The notes under the pieces: generated by a model
Database searches by the model: none
What the model was told of the DNA's origin: nothing
What the model saw: the letters and a program-made list of their open reading frames with translations, nothing else
Source of the DNA: an uncultured bacterium
Lineage (GTDB): Bacteria > Verrucomicrobiota > Verrucomicrobiia > CAIQCK01
Assembly (NCBI GenBank): GCA_903870275.1
Contig: CAIQCK010000012.1
Location: forward strand, 177,509-241,508
Direction: 5' to 3'
DNA length: 64,000 nucleotides
In this document: positions 1 through 8,160 of the stretch, piece after piece
How positions within the stretch are numbered: position 1 is the stretch's first letter
How the letters are laid out: the number at the start of each line of letters is the position of its first letter
Position numbers and translations under genes: made by a program

Positions 1-1413
1 CCGCACCACCACGTTGCCGGCCACTTTTTGGTTGGTCAGCGGCGAGAGCGCCGTGCCGCCGGGAAAGAACGGCGACTTTTGCAGCTTCGCATCGAAATCG
101 CTGATGGTGGACGGCGTCGCAGCATACCCGCTGAGCGACACCTGCTCGCCGTCGGTGAAATGGAATTCCGTCAGGCAGAGCGCGTCCGGTTTCAGCTTCT
201 GCAATTCCGCGAGAATCTCCAGTGGCACACTGCGGTTGCTGACGTATTCCTTCAACACGTTCAAGTCGACCTGCAACGCGGAGGCGCGGTCATAGGCCGG
301 CTTCAGGCTCTCGGCTTCATCCTCCAGGACGCCGAGCCGGTTGTATTGATAAATGAACCCGCCCACGCCGCCGGCGATCACCAACGCGTAGAGCACCGCC
401 CCCGCAATGGCCGCCAGTTGGATCTGGCGCCTGCGCGAGAGGCGTCGCCGCTCCACAAAATACTCGGCGGGCACGAGATTCATCCGCGCGCGACCCGAGG
501 CGGCCCGCACGCAGAGGCCGACCGCGCCGAGGCCGGCGCGCTGCCGGTCGCCCAATTCGAGCGGCTCACATTTCGATCCAAGCCGGTCGGCCAGGGCGGC
601 GGCAAAGGCCTTCAGGTTGAGCGCATCGCCGGGCGTGCCGGCGGCGGAACGTTGCAGCACACGCACCACCGGCCAGACCGCGTCGGGCTGCGACGCCTGC
701 ACGGCGGTCTGCGCCAGGTGCAACGCGCTGCCGATTTGCGCGGCCGCCTCCGCCACCGACGTCTCGCCTCCCAGGGGCACCGACATGATGGAATGCGGCT
801 GGCCACCGTGCGCCAGCAACAACGTTGCGCTGTCGCCTTCCAACGCCACCAGTGCCAGGCCGTCCAGTTCCTCCTCGCGCAACGCTTTTTCGTGCCGGAG
901 GAACTCCAGCAGCGCCAGCGCGTCGAGGTCGAGTTTCTCGACGACGAAACCCGCCTGGCGGAGTTGATCGAGCCGCTCCACCACCGCGTCGCGTCGCGCG
1001 ATGGCGACCAGCAGGTCCGTTTGCTTCTCGGCCTTGCGGATGATCTCGAAGCCAAACACAACCTGCTCGGTCGGCAGCGGCGAGAGGTTTTCCAGTTGCA
1101 TCTCCAGCATCGGCTGCAGTTCGGTTTCGGCGGCGGTCGGCAGCGTGACGAGCCGGCAAAACACGTCGGCCGAACGCAAGCCGGCGGACACGGCCATGGC
1201 GCGCGCCCCGGATTGCCGGAACGGTTTCAACTTCTCAGTCACCCAGTCCGGGCCTGCCGGCGCGGTCTTGGCGCCCTCGGCGGGCGTCGCGGGCGCGGCG
1301 ATCGTCTCGCACCGCACGACGCGCAAGTGGCCGCCGTCGAGCGCGACTTCGGCCGCTTCAAGTCCCCCGGCGCTGAACGCGATGCCAAGATGGTGTTGGG
1401 TTTTCGATTTCAT
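1..1413 (-). CDS. GspL-like secretion protein with PilM-PilN architecture (3' end outside window)
   Basis: This frame is open for 471 codons and leaves the window at its left edge, so the C-terminus is missing. Residues 1 to about 300 look like an actin/FtsA-like ATPase fold as in PilM and GspL. An arginine-rich stretch and a MNLVP motif (residues 311-315), reminiscent of the INLLP motif of PilN, precede one membrane segment (about 331-355). A periplasmic coiled, PilN-like part follows. In type II secretion such a protein anchors the cytoplasmic ATPase to the inner-membrane platform. The ATG at 1413 lies 9 nt downstream of the gspK stop, so it is the next gene of the same operon. A type IV pilus PilM/PilN fusion is the alternative name. 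The role is clear from context; the exact family label is less certain. Confidence 0.8.
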   Translation of the reverse strand, partial: MKSKTQHHLGIAFSAGGLEAAEVALDGGHLRVVRCETIAAPATPAEGAKTAPAGPDWVTEKLKPFRQSGARAMAVSAGLRSADVFCRLVTLPTAAETELQPMLEMQLENLSPLPTEQVVFGFEIIRKAEKQTDLLVAIARRDAVVERLDQLRQAGFVVEKLDLDALALLEFLRHEKALREEELDGLALVALEGDSATLLLAHGGQPHSIMSVPLGGETSVAEAAAQIGSALHLAQTAVQASQPDAVWPVVRVLQRSAAGTPGDALNLKAFAAALADRLGSKCEPLELGDRQRAGLGAVGLCVRAASGRARMNLVPAEYFVERRRLSRRRQIQLAAIAGAVLYALVIAGGVGGFIYQYNRLGVLEDEAESLKPAYDRASALQVDLNVLKEYVSNRSVPLEILAELQKLKPDALCLTEFHFTDGEQVSLSGYAATPSTISDFDAKLQKSPFFPGGTALSPLTNQKVAGNVVVR

Positions 1414-1422
1414 CGGCGCGTG

Positions 1423-2508
1423 TCAGGGCGGAGTCAACTCGTTCCAACTGATTGTGGTGAAGGCGCCGCCGGTGTCGCGGAAGACGGTGGTGACAATCAT
1501 CCGGCGGACGCTGCCGACGGCGCCGGTGGAATAGATGGTGAAGAAGGCGCTCGCCGCCCCGAAGTGGTTTCCCAGCCCCCGCACCTGGGTGCCCGAGAGG
1601 TTCCAAACGGTGCTGACCGCGCCCGCGTCCTGGAACGGCTTGTCGTCGTCGGTGCCATCCACGCCGTCGTCGCCCTGGCGGTAGCGGATGAGTTGCTCGG
1701 CCATTTGGGCGGTGATGCCGGGCACGCATTGCAGCACCTGGCTGGAGGCGGTGTTCACATTGATCTTTATAAAGGGCACGGTGGTCAGGAACTGCGCGAT
1801 GCCGGTGTAGTTCGCCTCGCCCGACGATTGCGCCTGATGACCGTAAAAAATGTCGGGAGTCATGCCGCGAACCAGCAACAGCTCTTCGATCCGATCCAGC
1901 GAGGCGTTCTTGCAATGATACGGCCCGCCCTGGTCGGACGACAGCGCCATGTAGTAATCGTCTTCGGCTCCATTCATCTTGGTCGAGCTGTCTTTGTCTA
2001 TCCAGTCGCCGATGGAGTCAACAATGATGTTCACGGTATCCGTGTCCACGCCGCTGAGCTGCAACAGCGTCTTCCACTGGTCCGGCGTCATGACGTTGGC
2101 GTTCAGCTTGGACTGCTCGTCCACCACTTGCACGGTAAAAGTGCCGTCCTCCGGGTTGTCGGTCAGGGCGTGACCGATCAGGTCCGGATTGTTGTGCCAC
2201 GGCTCCGAATAGTAATCGGCGCCGGTCGTGGAAAACTGGCGGATCGAACCGTCGGCGCTGTTGATCTGGCCGATCTTGTTGACCTTCGCCGCCAGCAGCG
2301 CCTTTTCGAACTCGATGCCCGCCAAGGCCAGCGCCTTCGCCCTCAACTCGCGGTCGTGGTAGCTCGTGAGCTTCGTCTCGATCTGCATGGTAAACGCAAA
2401 CGTGCTGACCATCAGCGACAAAAGCAGGACGACCCAGAGCACGACGATCAGAATCGCGCCGCGCCGCTCTCCCGCGTCCCGCTGAAGTTTGAAGCCACCG
2501 CTGTTCAT
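1423..2508 (-). CDS. gspK: Type II secretion minor pseudopilin GspK
   Basis: The 361-aa protein has a short basic leader, then a hydrophobic helix (residues about 17-38) of the prepilin type, followed by a large helical domain. The family motif region LNANVMTPDQW and the helix-hairpin-helix-like stretch around NVNTASSQVLQCVPGI are typical of GspK. GspK caps the pseudopilus tip together with GspI and GspJ. Unlike G/H/I, GspK lacks a strictly conserved Glu5, and no clear one is seen here. The start ATG lies about 10 nt downstream of gspJ, within a continuous operon. Length is in the normal range for the family. Confidence 0.92.
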   Translation of the reverse strand: MNSGGFKLQRDAGERRGAILIVVLWVVLLLSLMVSTFAFTMQIETKLTSYHDRELRAKALALAGIEFEKALLAAKVNKIGQINSADGSIRQFSTTGADYYSEPWHNNPDLIGHALTDNPEDGTFTVQVVDEQSKLNANVMTPDQWKTLLQLSGVDTDTVNIIVDSIGDWIDKDSSTKMNGAEDDYYMALSSDQGGPYHCKNASLDRIEELLLVRGMTPDIFYGHQAQSSGEANYTGIAQFLTTVPFIKINVNTASSQVLQCVPGITAQMAEQLIRYRQGDDGVDGTDDDKPFQDAGAVSTVWNLSGTQVRGLGNHFGAASAFFTIYSTGAVGSVRRMIVTTVFRDTGGAFTTISWNELTPP

Positions 2509-2517
2509 GATTTCATT

Positions 2518-3354
2518 TTAACTACCGCTGCTGCCAGTGCTGCCACTGCTGCCAGTGTTTGTTGTGGACCGGCTGGTCCGGTTTGTCGTGGTGCTGCTGC
2601 CGGCTCCTCTCGGCACCGCGCCGATTTGAGCGGCGCCGGTGCACGGAATGTCAATGATCTTCACCAGCGACACATCGCCCTGGGTGGGATTGGAGCTGGC
2701 CATGGTGATGGTCAGTTCCAGCGCCGGCGGCATCGTGGCGGTGCCGTCCCACGTGTCCAGCCACTGGTCGTTGGGCTGGTCGTAGTAGCGCAGGTTGAAG
2801 CTCTTCACCCAGTTGGCGAGCCGGATGGTCTGCCCGGCGTTGTCCAGGTCGAATGCCAGAAAATTTTTCACCCGTGCCATCAACGCCATTTTGCTTGGGT
2901 CGTCCGGGTCCGGCTCCAGCGAGAACTGGATGCGTTGCGGCACGCCGCCGGATTGCGGCAGCCCGCCAATCGCCGGCACGTCGGTGGCGACGAAACTGAC
3001 GGAATCGGCGTCGGCGTTGTCCTGGGTGTCCCACACATACCAGGTGGCGTTGATCTGCGAAAAGAACGCGGTGCGGAACGAGCGCGACAGGATGTCCATC
3101 AGCGCGCGCTGGCGCTGGAGATTTTCCGTCAGGTCGCGGCTGCGTTTCAACGCGGCCAGGCCGGTGTTCCACGTCAACAGGACCGCCGCCATGATGCTCG
3201 CCATGATCGCCGTCGCCAGCAGCAGCTCGATCAGCGTGAAGCCGCGCCGGCGGCGTGAAGATGGAGTGTTGGGGTGGCGGAAAAACCTTTGCGCCCGGAG
3301 TTTCCACCACTCCAGTACTTCATTACTCCAACACTCCATTCCGCCTCCGCTCAT
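2518..3354 (-). CDS. gspJ: Type II secretion minor pseudopilin GspJ with an extended leader
   Basis: The 278-aa product carries a classic prepilin cleavage site (RRRRG, then FTLIELLLATAIM), so processing would occur after Gly38. The start ATG at 3354 overlaps the gspI stop (ATGA); a second ATG five codons later is possible. The leader of 33-38 residues is much longer than in gspG (9) and is largely encoded by a palindromic repeat (3261-3339). After the N-terminal helix the protein has the beta-rich GspJ fold with an FDLDNAG segment. The C-terminus ends in a low-complexity Gly/Ser/Thr tail. GspJ is a tip pseudopilin that interacts with GspI and GspK. Confidence 0.88.
   Translation of the reverse strand: MSGGGMECWSNEVLEWWKLRAQRFFRHPNTPSSRRRRGFTLIELLLATAIMASIMAAVLLTWNTGLAALKRSRDLTENLQRQRALMDILSRSFRTAFFSQINATWYVWDTQDNADADSVSFVATDVPAIGGLPQSGGVPQRIQFSLEPDPDDPSKMALMARVKNFLAFDLDNAGQTIRLANWVKSFNLRYYDQPNDQWLDTWDGTATMPPALELTITMASSNPTQGDVSLVKIIDIPCTGAAQIGAVPRGAGSSTTTNRTSRSTTNTGSSGSTGSSGS
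3261..3339 (-). repeat. Palindromic repeat encoding the GspJ leader
   Basis: Arms ATGGAGTGTTGG (3261-3272) and CCAACACTCCAT (3328-3339) are perfectly complementary. The right part contains more imperfect copies (CCACTCCAGTACTTCATTACT). The element lies between the gspJ start codon and the prepilin cleavage site and keeps the frame. Confidence 0.75.
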
Positions 3355-3842
3355 CAGCTTCCTCCTCCCATCGGGCTGGTACCGGAACTGGGGCCGAGCG
3401 CGTTGCCCGTGGAGTTGGAGGCCGCGCTCGGATTGAAAAGAAGCGAGTTCAGCGTCACGTCGTAGTCGCGGTTCCGCTCGCGCCATTTGATGATGAGTGT
3501 TTGCCGGTAAAGCGCGTTCAGCCCGCTGTCGTCTTCGACGATCTCGCGCTGCCATTGGAAATTCGGGAAGTTGGCGTCGAAGTCGCCGGTGGTGACACCC
3601 ATCGTGAAATTGGTCGGGTTGCTGAACTCCAGCAGCTTCATTTCCGCCAGGTCGTGCGCGGTCGTGTAGTTGCTCGCCTTCTTGGCCGCGTCGGTGCATC
3701 GGCCAATGGCCATCGCGATGGTGAACAGTGCCGTGCCGACGATGGCCACCGCCAGCATCACTTCCAGCAGCGTGAAGGCAGCGCGTGAAGCGTGGAGCGT
3801 GAAGCGTGAAGCGCGGCTCATCGTATCATCTCGTTTGCGCAT
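3354..3842 (-). CDS. gspI: Type II secretion minor pseudopilin GspI
   Basis: The 162-aa protein has the prepilin helix FTLLEVMLAVAIV preceded by Ala rather than the usual Gly at the cleavage position. GspI organises the tip complex with GspJ and GspK. Two starts are possible: ATG at 3842, which overlaps the end of gspH by 17 nt, and ATG at 3821. The leader between them and the helix is encoded by four heptamer repeats (3783-3810) and contains SRASRFTLHASRA. The stop overlaps the gspJ start. Family assignment rests on gene order and the helix; the C-terminal half is a plausible GspI domain. Confidence 0.85.
   Translation of the reverse strand: MRKRDDTMSRASRFTLHASRAAFTLLEVMLAVAIVGTALFTIAMAIGRCTDAAKKASNYTTAHDLAEMKLLEFSNPTNFTMGVTTGDFDANFPNFQWQREIVEDDSGLNALYRQTLIIKWRERNRDYDVTLNSLLFNPSAASNSTGNALGPSSGTSPMGGGS
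3783..3810 (-). repeat. Four heptamer repeats in the gspI leader
   Basis: On the minus strand the array reads TTCACGC, TTCACGC, TCCACGC, TTCACGC and encodes the Arg/Ser/Thr-rich part of the GspI leader. The same heptamers occur in the GH-A gene at 24416-24443. Confidence 0.75.
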
Positions 3843-4542
3843 CGGGCATCAGTTTCGACAGTGATGTCAGCGGGTCCACTTCGATGCCGGTCTTGTCATC
3901 GCCGGACCCGCCCAGGAGGATGGCGCCGCCCTGGCAGGCGCCGTTGGGATAAAACGAAATGGAGGCGACGCCGCTGGCGCTGACCGTGCCGTCCATCGCT
4001 TCCAGTTGCACCAGCCGCACCGGCGGGACCATCTCGTGGCGGGTGGTGTTGGGCAACGCGAGGATGACGGCGTTGGTGGAAAGATCGTTGGTGGACGAGC
4101 CGATGTCGGGCATGTTGCCATCGGTGAAGGCCAGGGCGTTGGTGCTGAGGTCCAACACCTGCTGCACCCAATTGGTTTGGACGGTGTCCGGCATTTCGAT
4201 CCAGTAAGTCTGCTGCGAAAAATCCAGGTTCAACATCATCGCGTGCTGGCGGACGATGGCCTGATAACGCGCGTGTTGGATGGTGGAGCGCAGCGTGCTC
4301 GTCTCGCTCCGCAGGATTTCGCCGCGATACGTCCGCAAAAACGACGGCATCCCCACGCCCACCGCCAGCACGATGATAAAAATCACCGCCATTGTTTCGA
4401 TCAGGGTGAAGCCGGAACGCGGGCCGCGACGCGTGATGCGGGATGAACGGCGCAAAGCCGGGGATGAACGCAGCGTCAGGAAACCCTTCCCTCGCGCGCG
4501 ATGTGCCGGCTGTCGCCGTCCGCTTGTCCCCGCTTCACTCAT
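3826..4542 (-). CDS. gspH: Type II secretion pseudopilin GspH/FimT-like
   Basis: The product is 238 aa from ATG 4542 (a GTG lies one codon upstream). The prepilin helix FTLIETMAVIFIIVLAVGV follows an RSG cleavage site, and the downstream region with SETSTLRSTIQHARYQAIV matches the GspH/FimT pattern. The predicted leader is 44 residues, Arg-rich and unusually long. An in-frame TTG at Leu30 would give a more normal 15-residue leader and may be the real start. Gene order G-H-I-J supports GspH, a minor pseudopilin below the tip complex. Confidence 0.85.
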   Translation of the reverse strand: MSEAGTSGRRQPAHRARGKGFLTLRSSPALRRSSRITRRGPRSGFTLIETMAVIFIIVLAVGVGMPSFLRTYRGEILRSETSTLRSTIQHARYQAIVRQHAMMLNLDFSQQTYWIEMPDTVQTNWVQQVLDLSTNALAFTDGNMPDIGSSTNDLSTNAVILALPNTTRHEMVPPVRLVQLEAMDGTVSASGVASISFYPNGACQGGAILLGGSGDDKTGIEVDPLTSLSKLMPDAQTR

Positions 4543-4560
4543 CACGTTTCACTCATCAAG
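4534..4560. repeat. 13-bp direct repeat across the gspG-gspH junction
   Basis: TTCACTCATCACG (4534-4546) and TTCACTCATCAAG (4548-4560) differ by one base and lie 1 nt apart. The first copy contains the gspH start codon. Confidence 0.5.
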
Positions 4561-4564
4561 TTGT

Positions 4565-5002
4565 TCACCGCCAGCTCACGATGTCGTCGTCGGTGTTCGC
4601 GCGGCCGTCAGGCCCCATGCTGTAGAGGTCGAAGCCTTCGGGGTCGGGATTCTGCTGCGGCGGGCAGACGTAAATGTAGTCATGGCCCCACGGATCGGGC
4701 TTGATCACCGCCGGGTCCAGGTAGGGGCCGTGCCACTTCGACGGCACCGGCTCGCTGTTGGGCGGCGAGAGCAACGCCCGCAGGCCCTGCTCGGTGGAGG
4801 GGTAAATGCCGCTGTCGAGGCTGTAGTTTTGCAGCGCCATCTTGTAGGCGCTGATCTGGTTCTGCGCCTGGGTGATGAACGCCTTTTTCCGCTGCGGGCC
4901 GATGTTGACAACCACCGTGCCCACGAGCAGGGCGATGATCGCGACGACAAGCATGATTTCGATGAGGGTGAAGCCCGAGTGTTTGTTCAATCGCAGTTTC
5001 AT
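4565..5002 (-). CDS. gspG: Type II secretion major pseudopilin GspG
   Basis: The 145-aa protein is a near-textbook GspG: a short leader MKLRLNKHSG, then FTLIEIMLVVAIIALL with Phe+1 and Glu+5 for prepilin peptidase and assembly. It has the conserved middle YPSTEQGLRAL and a calcium-site region near the C-terminus (DPWGHDYIY and GPDGRANTDDDIVSW). GspG is the main subunit of the pseudopilus. A strong ribosome binding site (AAAGGAG) precedes the ATG. The gene sits 16 nt downstream of gspF. Confidence 0.96.
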   Translation of the reverse strand: MKLRLNKHSGFTLIEIMLVVAIIALLVGTVVVNIGPQRKKAFITQAQNQISAYKMALQNYSLDSGIYPSTEQGLRALLSPPNSEPVPSKWHGPYLDPAVIKPDPWGHDYIYVCPPQQNPDPEGFDLYSMGPDGRANTDDDIVSWR

Positions 5003-5018
5003 TTCTGTTTTCTCCTTT

Positions 5019-6296
5019 TTACCGATTCAATCCCGACGTAATGCTCATGACGGCGCTGAGCACGCTGAACACGATGAAGCCGACGACCAGCGCGATCATC
5101 ACAATGACCGCCGGCTCCAACAAGGTGGTGTAACGTTTGACATCCTGCGTCAACTCTTGTTCATACAAAGTAGCGACGTTGTTGAGCGCCGTCGGCATGT
5201 CGCCGGTGGCCTCGCCGATCGCCATCATGTCAATCAGCAACGGCGGAAAAATCTGGCCCGCCGCCAGCGGCGCGGAAATGGTGGTGCCGTCGGTGACGCG
5301 CTCGCGGGCCTTGGCGATCTCGCGGGCGATGACGAGATTGGTCATCGTGTCCTCGGCAATCTTGAGCGCGGTGAGCACGGGCACGCCGTTGCCCAGCAGC
5401 GTGGCCAGCGTGCGGCTGAATTGCGCGAAGAACGCCGCCTTGATCGTGTTGCCGACCAGCGGAAAGCCCAGTTTCCACCGGTCCAGCATCAGCCGGCCTT
5501 CGATGGTGCGCATGGTGCGTTTGTAAGCCGTCACGATGCCGGCGACGACCAGCGCGACGCCGATCACGAACCACGGGTTGCCGGCCATGTTGCCGGCGCC
5601 GATCAACATGCGCGTGGGCAACGGCAGCGTCGTGCCGAGATCCTGAAACATCGCCGTGAACTTCGGCAGCAGGAACACCATGAACACGAACACGACGCCG
5701 ATGCCGACGGTGAGCACGATGGCCGGATAGAGCAGCGCGGAGGTGACTTTCTCGCGGATGTCCGCGAGCCGCTCGTAGTGCTCGGTCAGCCGCTTGAGCA
5801 CGTCCGGCAGCGTGCCGCTCTGCTCGCCGGCGCGGATCATGTTGGTGTAGAAGCGGGTGAAGATTTTCGGGTGCCGCGCCAGCGCGTCGGAGAGGTTGGA
5901 GCCTTGCAGGAGCTCCTCGCCGATCTGCTCCAGAATCGGCCCGAACGCCTTCTTCTGCTGCTGGCGCGTGAGGCTTTCCAGCGCCTGTTTCAGGCTCATG
6001 CCGCTCTTGAGGAGATTGGCCAGTTGCAGCGTGAACAACATCACCTGCCGGGAACTGACGCGGACTTTTTTCGCTGCGGGCGCTCCCGGCTTGGCCGCCG
6101 TCGCGGCGGGCGGCGCGCCGGCCTTCGGTTTGGACGGACCCGTGTCAGCGCTTTTCTTCTGCGCCGCGTCCACCGCGATGGGGAAATACCCCTGCGCGGC
6201 CAGTTGCGAGAGCGCCGCCTTGCGGTCCGGCGCGGTCAGCAGGCCGCTGACCGATTCGCCGCTCTTGTTGCGCGCACTGTAGGAGAAGTCTGGCAT
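5019..6296 (-). CDS. gspF: Type II secretion inner-membrane platform protein GspF
   Basis: The 425-aa protein has the N-terminal MPDFSYSARNKSGE segment typical of GspF/PilC, an Ala/Lys/Pro-rich linker (about residues 45-75), then two T2SSF domains separated by membrane segments (around 190-245). A last membrane helix near the C-terminus contains VIVMIALVVGFIVFSVLSAV. The repeated motif region MSLKQALESL and GVPVLTALKIAEDT marks the two homologous halves. GspF transmits ATPase motion to pseudopilus growth. The gene lies 24 nt downstream of gspE in the same operon. Confidence 0.95.
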   Translation of the reverse strand: MPDFSYSARNKSGESVSGLLTAPDRKAALSQLAAQGYFPIAVDAAQKKSADTGPSKPKAGAPPAATAAKPGAPAAKKVRVSSRQVMLFTLQLANLLKSGMSLKQALESLTRQQQKKAFGPILEQIGEELLQGSNLSDALARHPKIFTRFYTNMIRAGEQSGTLPDVLKRLTEHYERLADIREKVTSALLYPAIVLTVGIGVVFVFMVFLLPKFTAMFQDLGTTLPLPTRMLIGAGNMAGNPWFVIGVALVVAGIVTAYKRTMRTIEGRLMLDRWKLGFPLVGNTIKAAFFAQFSRTLATLLGNGVPVLTALKIAEDTMTNLVIAREIAKARERVTDGTTISAPLAAGQIFPPLLIDMMAIGEATGDMPTALNNVATLYEQELTQDVKRYTTLLEPAVIVMIALVVGFIVFSVLSAVMSITSGLNR

Positions 6297-6320
6297 CGGG
6301 AGAATTTTTTCCGCGAGGCG

Positions 6321-8057
6321 TTATTCGTCCCCGTAGGCTTCGTCTTCCTGCGTGATGCGGAGCACTTCCTCGAGCGATGTGACGCCCAGCGCCGCCTTGC
6401 GCATCCCGTCGTCGCGCAGCGTCCGCATGCCGTGCGCGACCGCCATCTTTTTCAGTTCCGCCGCGGGACGCCGGTCCACGACCAGCGGCCGGAGCCCCTC
6501 GCTCATCAGCATGATCTCGTAAATGGCGGTCCGGCCCTGGTAGCCGGTGCGGCGGCATTCCTCGCAGCCGACGCCGCGATAGAACCTCGTCTGCCGGTAT
6601 TTTTCGTTCTCGCCGCCGAGTCGATCCATCATGTCCTCGCTCGGCTTGTCCTCGGCCTTGCAGACGGGGCAAAGCGTGCGCAACAACCGCTGGGCGACGA
6701 TGGCCTCCACTGACGAGGTGATGAGGAACGGCTCGATGCCCATGTCAATCAGCCGCGTGAAACCGCTCGGCGCGTCGTTGGTGTGGAGCGTGGCGAAAAC
6801 GAGGTGGCCTGTCAGCGACGCGCGCACGGCGATCTCGGCTGTCTCCAGGTCGCGCACCTCGCCGATCATAATCACGTCCGGGTCCTGGCGGAGCAGGTGG
6901 CGCAAGCCGCGCGCGAAGGTCAGCTCGATGTCCGGCCGCACCTGCATCTGGATGATGCCGGTGAGCTGGTTTTCCACCGGGTCCTCGACGGTCATGATGC
7001 GCTGGTCAATCGTATTGATCGAGCTGAGGCAGGCGTAGAGCGTGGTGCTCTTGCCGCTGCCGGTCGGGCCGGTGACCAGGATGATGCCGTGTGGGCGTTC
7101 GATCAGGCGGCGGAAAATCTTCTCGTCCTCGGCGGCCATGCCGAGTTTGTCCAGGCCGAGGAGCATCGTGCTGCGGCTGAGCAACCGGAGGCTGACGCTC
7201 TCGCCGTGGATGCTCGGAATGGTGGAAACGCGGATGTCCACTTCTTCGCCGCCGACGCGGAGGTTGATCGCGCCGTCCTGCGGCAGCCGCTTTTCGGCGA
7301 TGTCCATGTTGGCCATGACCTTCACGCGGCTGATGATGGACGCCTGAAACCGTTTCAGCACCGCCGGCACGGGCACCTGCACCAGCACGCCGTCAATGCG
7401 GTAGCGGATGCGCAGGTCATCCTCCATCGGTTCGATGTGAATGTCCGTGGCGCGGTCGCGCTTGGCCTCGGCGACGATCTGGTTGACGAACTTCACCACG
7501 CTGGCTTCCTGCGAGGCTTCGTCAATGTCGCCGATGTTGATCCGCTCGTTGGCGGGGATGTCAATGACGCTGCCGGCGGCGAGCATCTGGTCGAGCGTGT
7601 CGGCACCGACGCCGTAGTAGCGTTTTTGCGCCTTCTCGATCTCTTCGCGGGTGGCCAGCGCCAGTTCGACGCGCAGGCCGGTGAGCCAGCTGATGGCGCT
7701 GCGGGCGGCTTCGTTGAACGGGTCGCTGGTGGCCACGCAGAGCGTGCCGTTCTCGGCCTTGATCGGCACGACCATGTGCTGGAAGACGACCTTGGGTTGC
7801 AGCTTGGAGGTGACGGCGCGGTCCAGTTCCATGTCCGCTAGCCGGACAAACGACAGGCCCAGCCGCGCGCCGATCGCGCGCAGCAACGGCTCTTCTTTCA
7901 CCTTGTGCGTGGCGACGATGATCTCGACGAGCGATTTGCCCGGCTGTTGCTGGCGCTCGGCGAAAATAGCGTCCAGCTCCTCCAGCGTGAGCGGCGCCAG
8001 CGACTGGAGCAGTTCGCGCAAGTTCAGCGCGGCAGGTTTGGTCGCAATCTTATCCAC
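6321..8057 (-). CDS. gspE: Type II secretion ATPase GspE
   Basis: The 578-aa protein has an N-terminal N1E/MshEN-like domain (about residues 60-155) and a secretion ATPase core. Walker A is GPTGSGKST (330-338), an Asp box lies around VEDPVE (358-363), and Walker B is DVIMIGEVRD (394-403). A His box (TGHLVFATLHTNDA) follows. A four-cysteine zinc element (LCPVC and GCEECRRTGY) lies around residues 465-505. It hydrolyses ATP at the cytoplasmic face to drive pseudopilus assembly. The start codon is GTG at 8057, only about 14 nt from a strong -10 box, so the mRNA leader is very short. First gene of the operon. Confidence 0.95.
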   Translation of the reverse strand: MDKIATKPAALNLRELLQSLAPLTLEELDAIFAERQQQPGKSLVEIIVATHKVKEEPLLRAIGARLGLSFVRLADMELDRAVTSKLQPKVVFQHMVVPIKAENGTLCVATSDPFNEAARSAISWLTGLRVELALATREEIEKAQKRYYGVGADTLDQMLAAGSVIDIPANERINIGDIDEASQEASVVKFVNQIVAEAKRDRATDIHIEPMEDDLRIRYRIDGVLVQVPVPAVLKRFQASIISRVKVMANMDIAEKRLPQDGAINLRVGGEEVDIRVSTIPSIHGESVSLRLLSRSTMLLGLDKLGMAAEDEKIFRRLIERPHGIILVTGPTGSGKSTTLYACLSSINTIDQRIMTVEDPVENQLTGIIQMQVRPDIELTFARGLRHLLRQDPDVIMIGEVRDLETAEIAVRASLTGHLVFATLHTNDAPSGFTRLIDMGIEPFLITSSVEAIVAQRLLRTLCPVCKAEDKPSEDMMDRLGGENEKYRQTRFYRGVGCEECRRTGYQGRTAIYEIMLMSEGLRPLVVDRRPAAELKKMAVAHGMRTLRDDGMRKAALGVTSLEEVLRITQEDEAYGDE

Positions 8058-8070
8058 AGCAACAACTCAC

Positions 8071-8099
8071 ATTATAGCCAGATCGAAAACCCGGGTCAA
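8071..8099 (-). promoter_or_regulatory. Sigma70-type promoter of the gsp operon
   Basis: On the minus strand a -35 box TTGACC (8099-8094) is followed after exactly 17 nt by a perfect -10 box TATAAT (8076-8071). Initiation would be expected near 8064, about 7 nt before the GTG of gspE. Both boxes are close to consensus, so confidence is good although no transcription data exist here. Confidence 0.75.
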
Positions 8100-8160
8100 A
8101 GTGATACCACAAACCAGCGCCGCTTTCCCGAAAAGTTTTCACCGCCAACGCCGCGGACGG

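Noticed and set aside
28..3258. 1076-codon plus-strand reading frame opposite the gsp genes
   Set aside because: It is antisense to genes with clear family motifs, is Arg/Gly/His-rich without domains, and results from high-GC codon use.
3783..3810. CRISPR-like array
   Set aside because: Units are 7 bp without spacers. No true CRISPR repeat-spacer structure or cas gene is seen in the window.
4872..6713. 613-codon plus-strand reading frame opposite gspF and gspE
   Set aside because: Shadow of strongly supported genes on the other strand.
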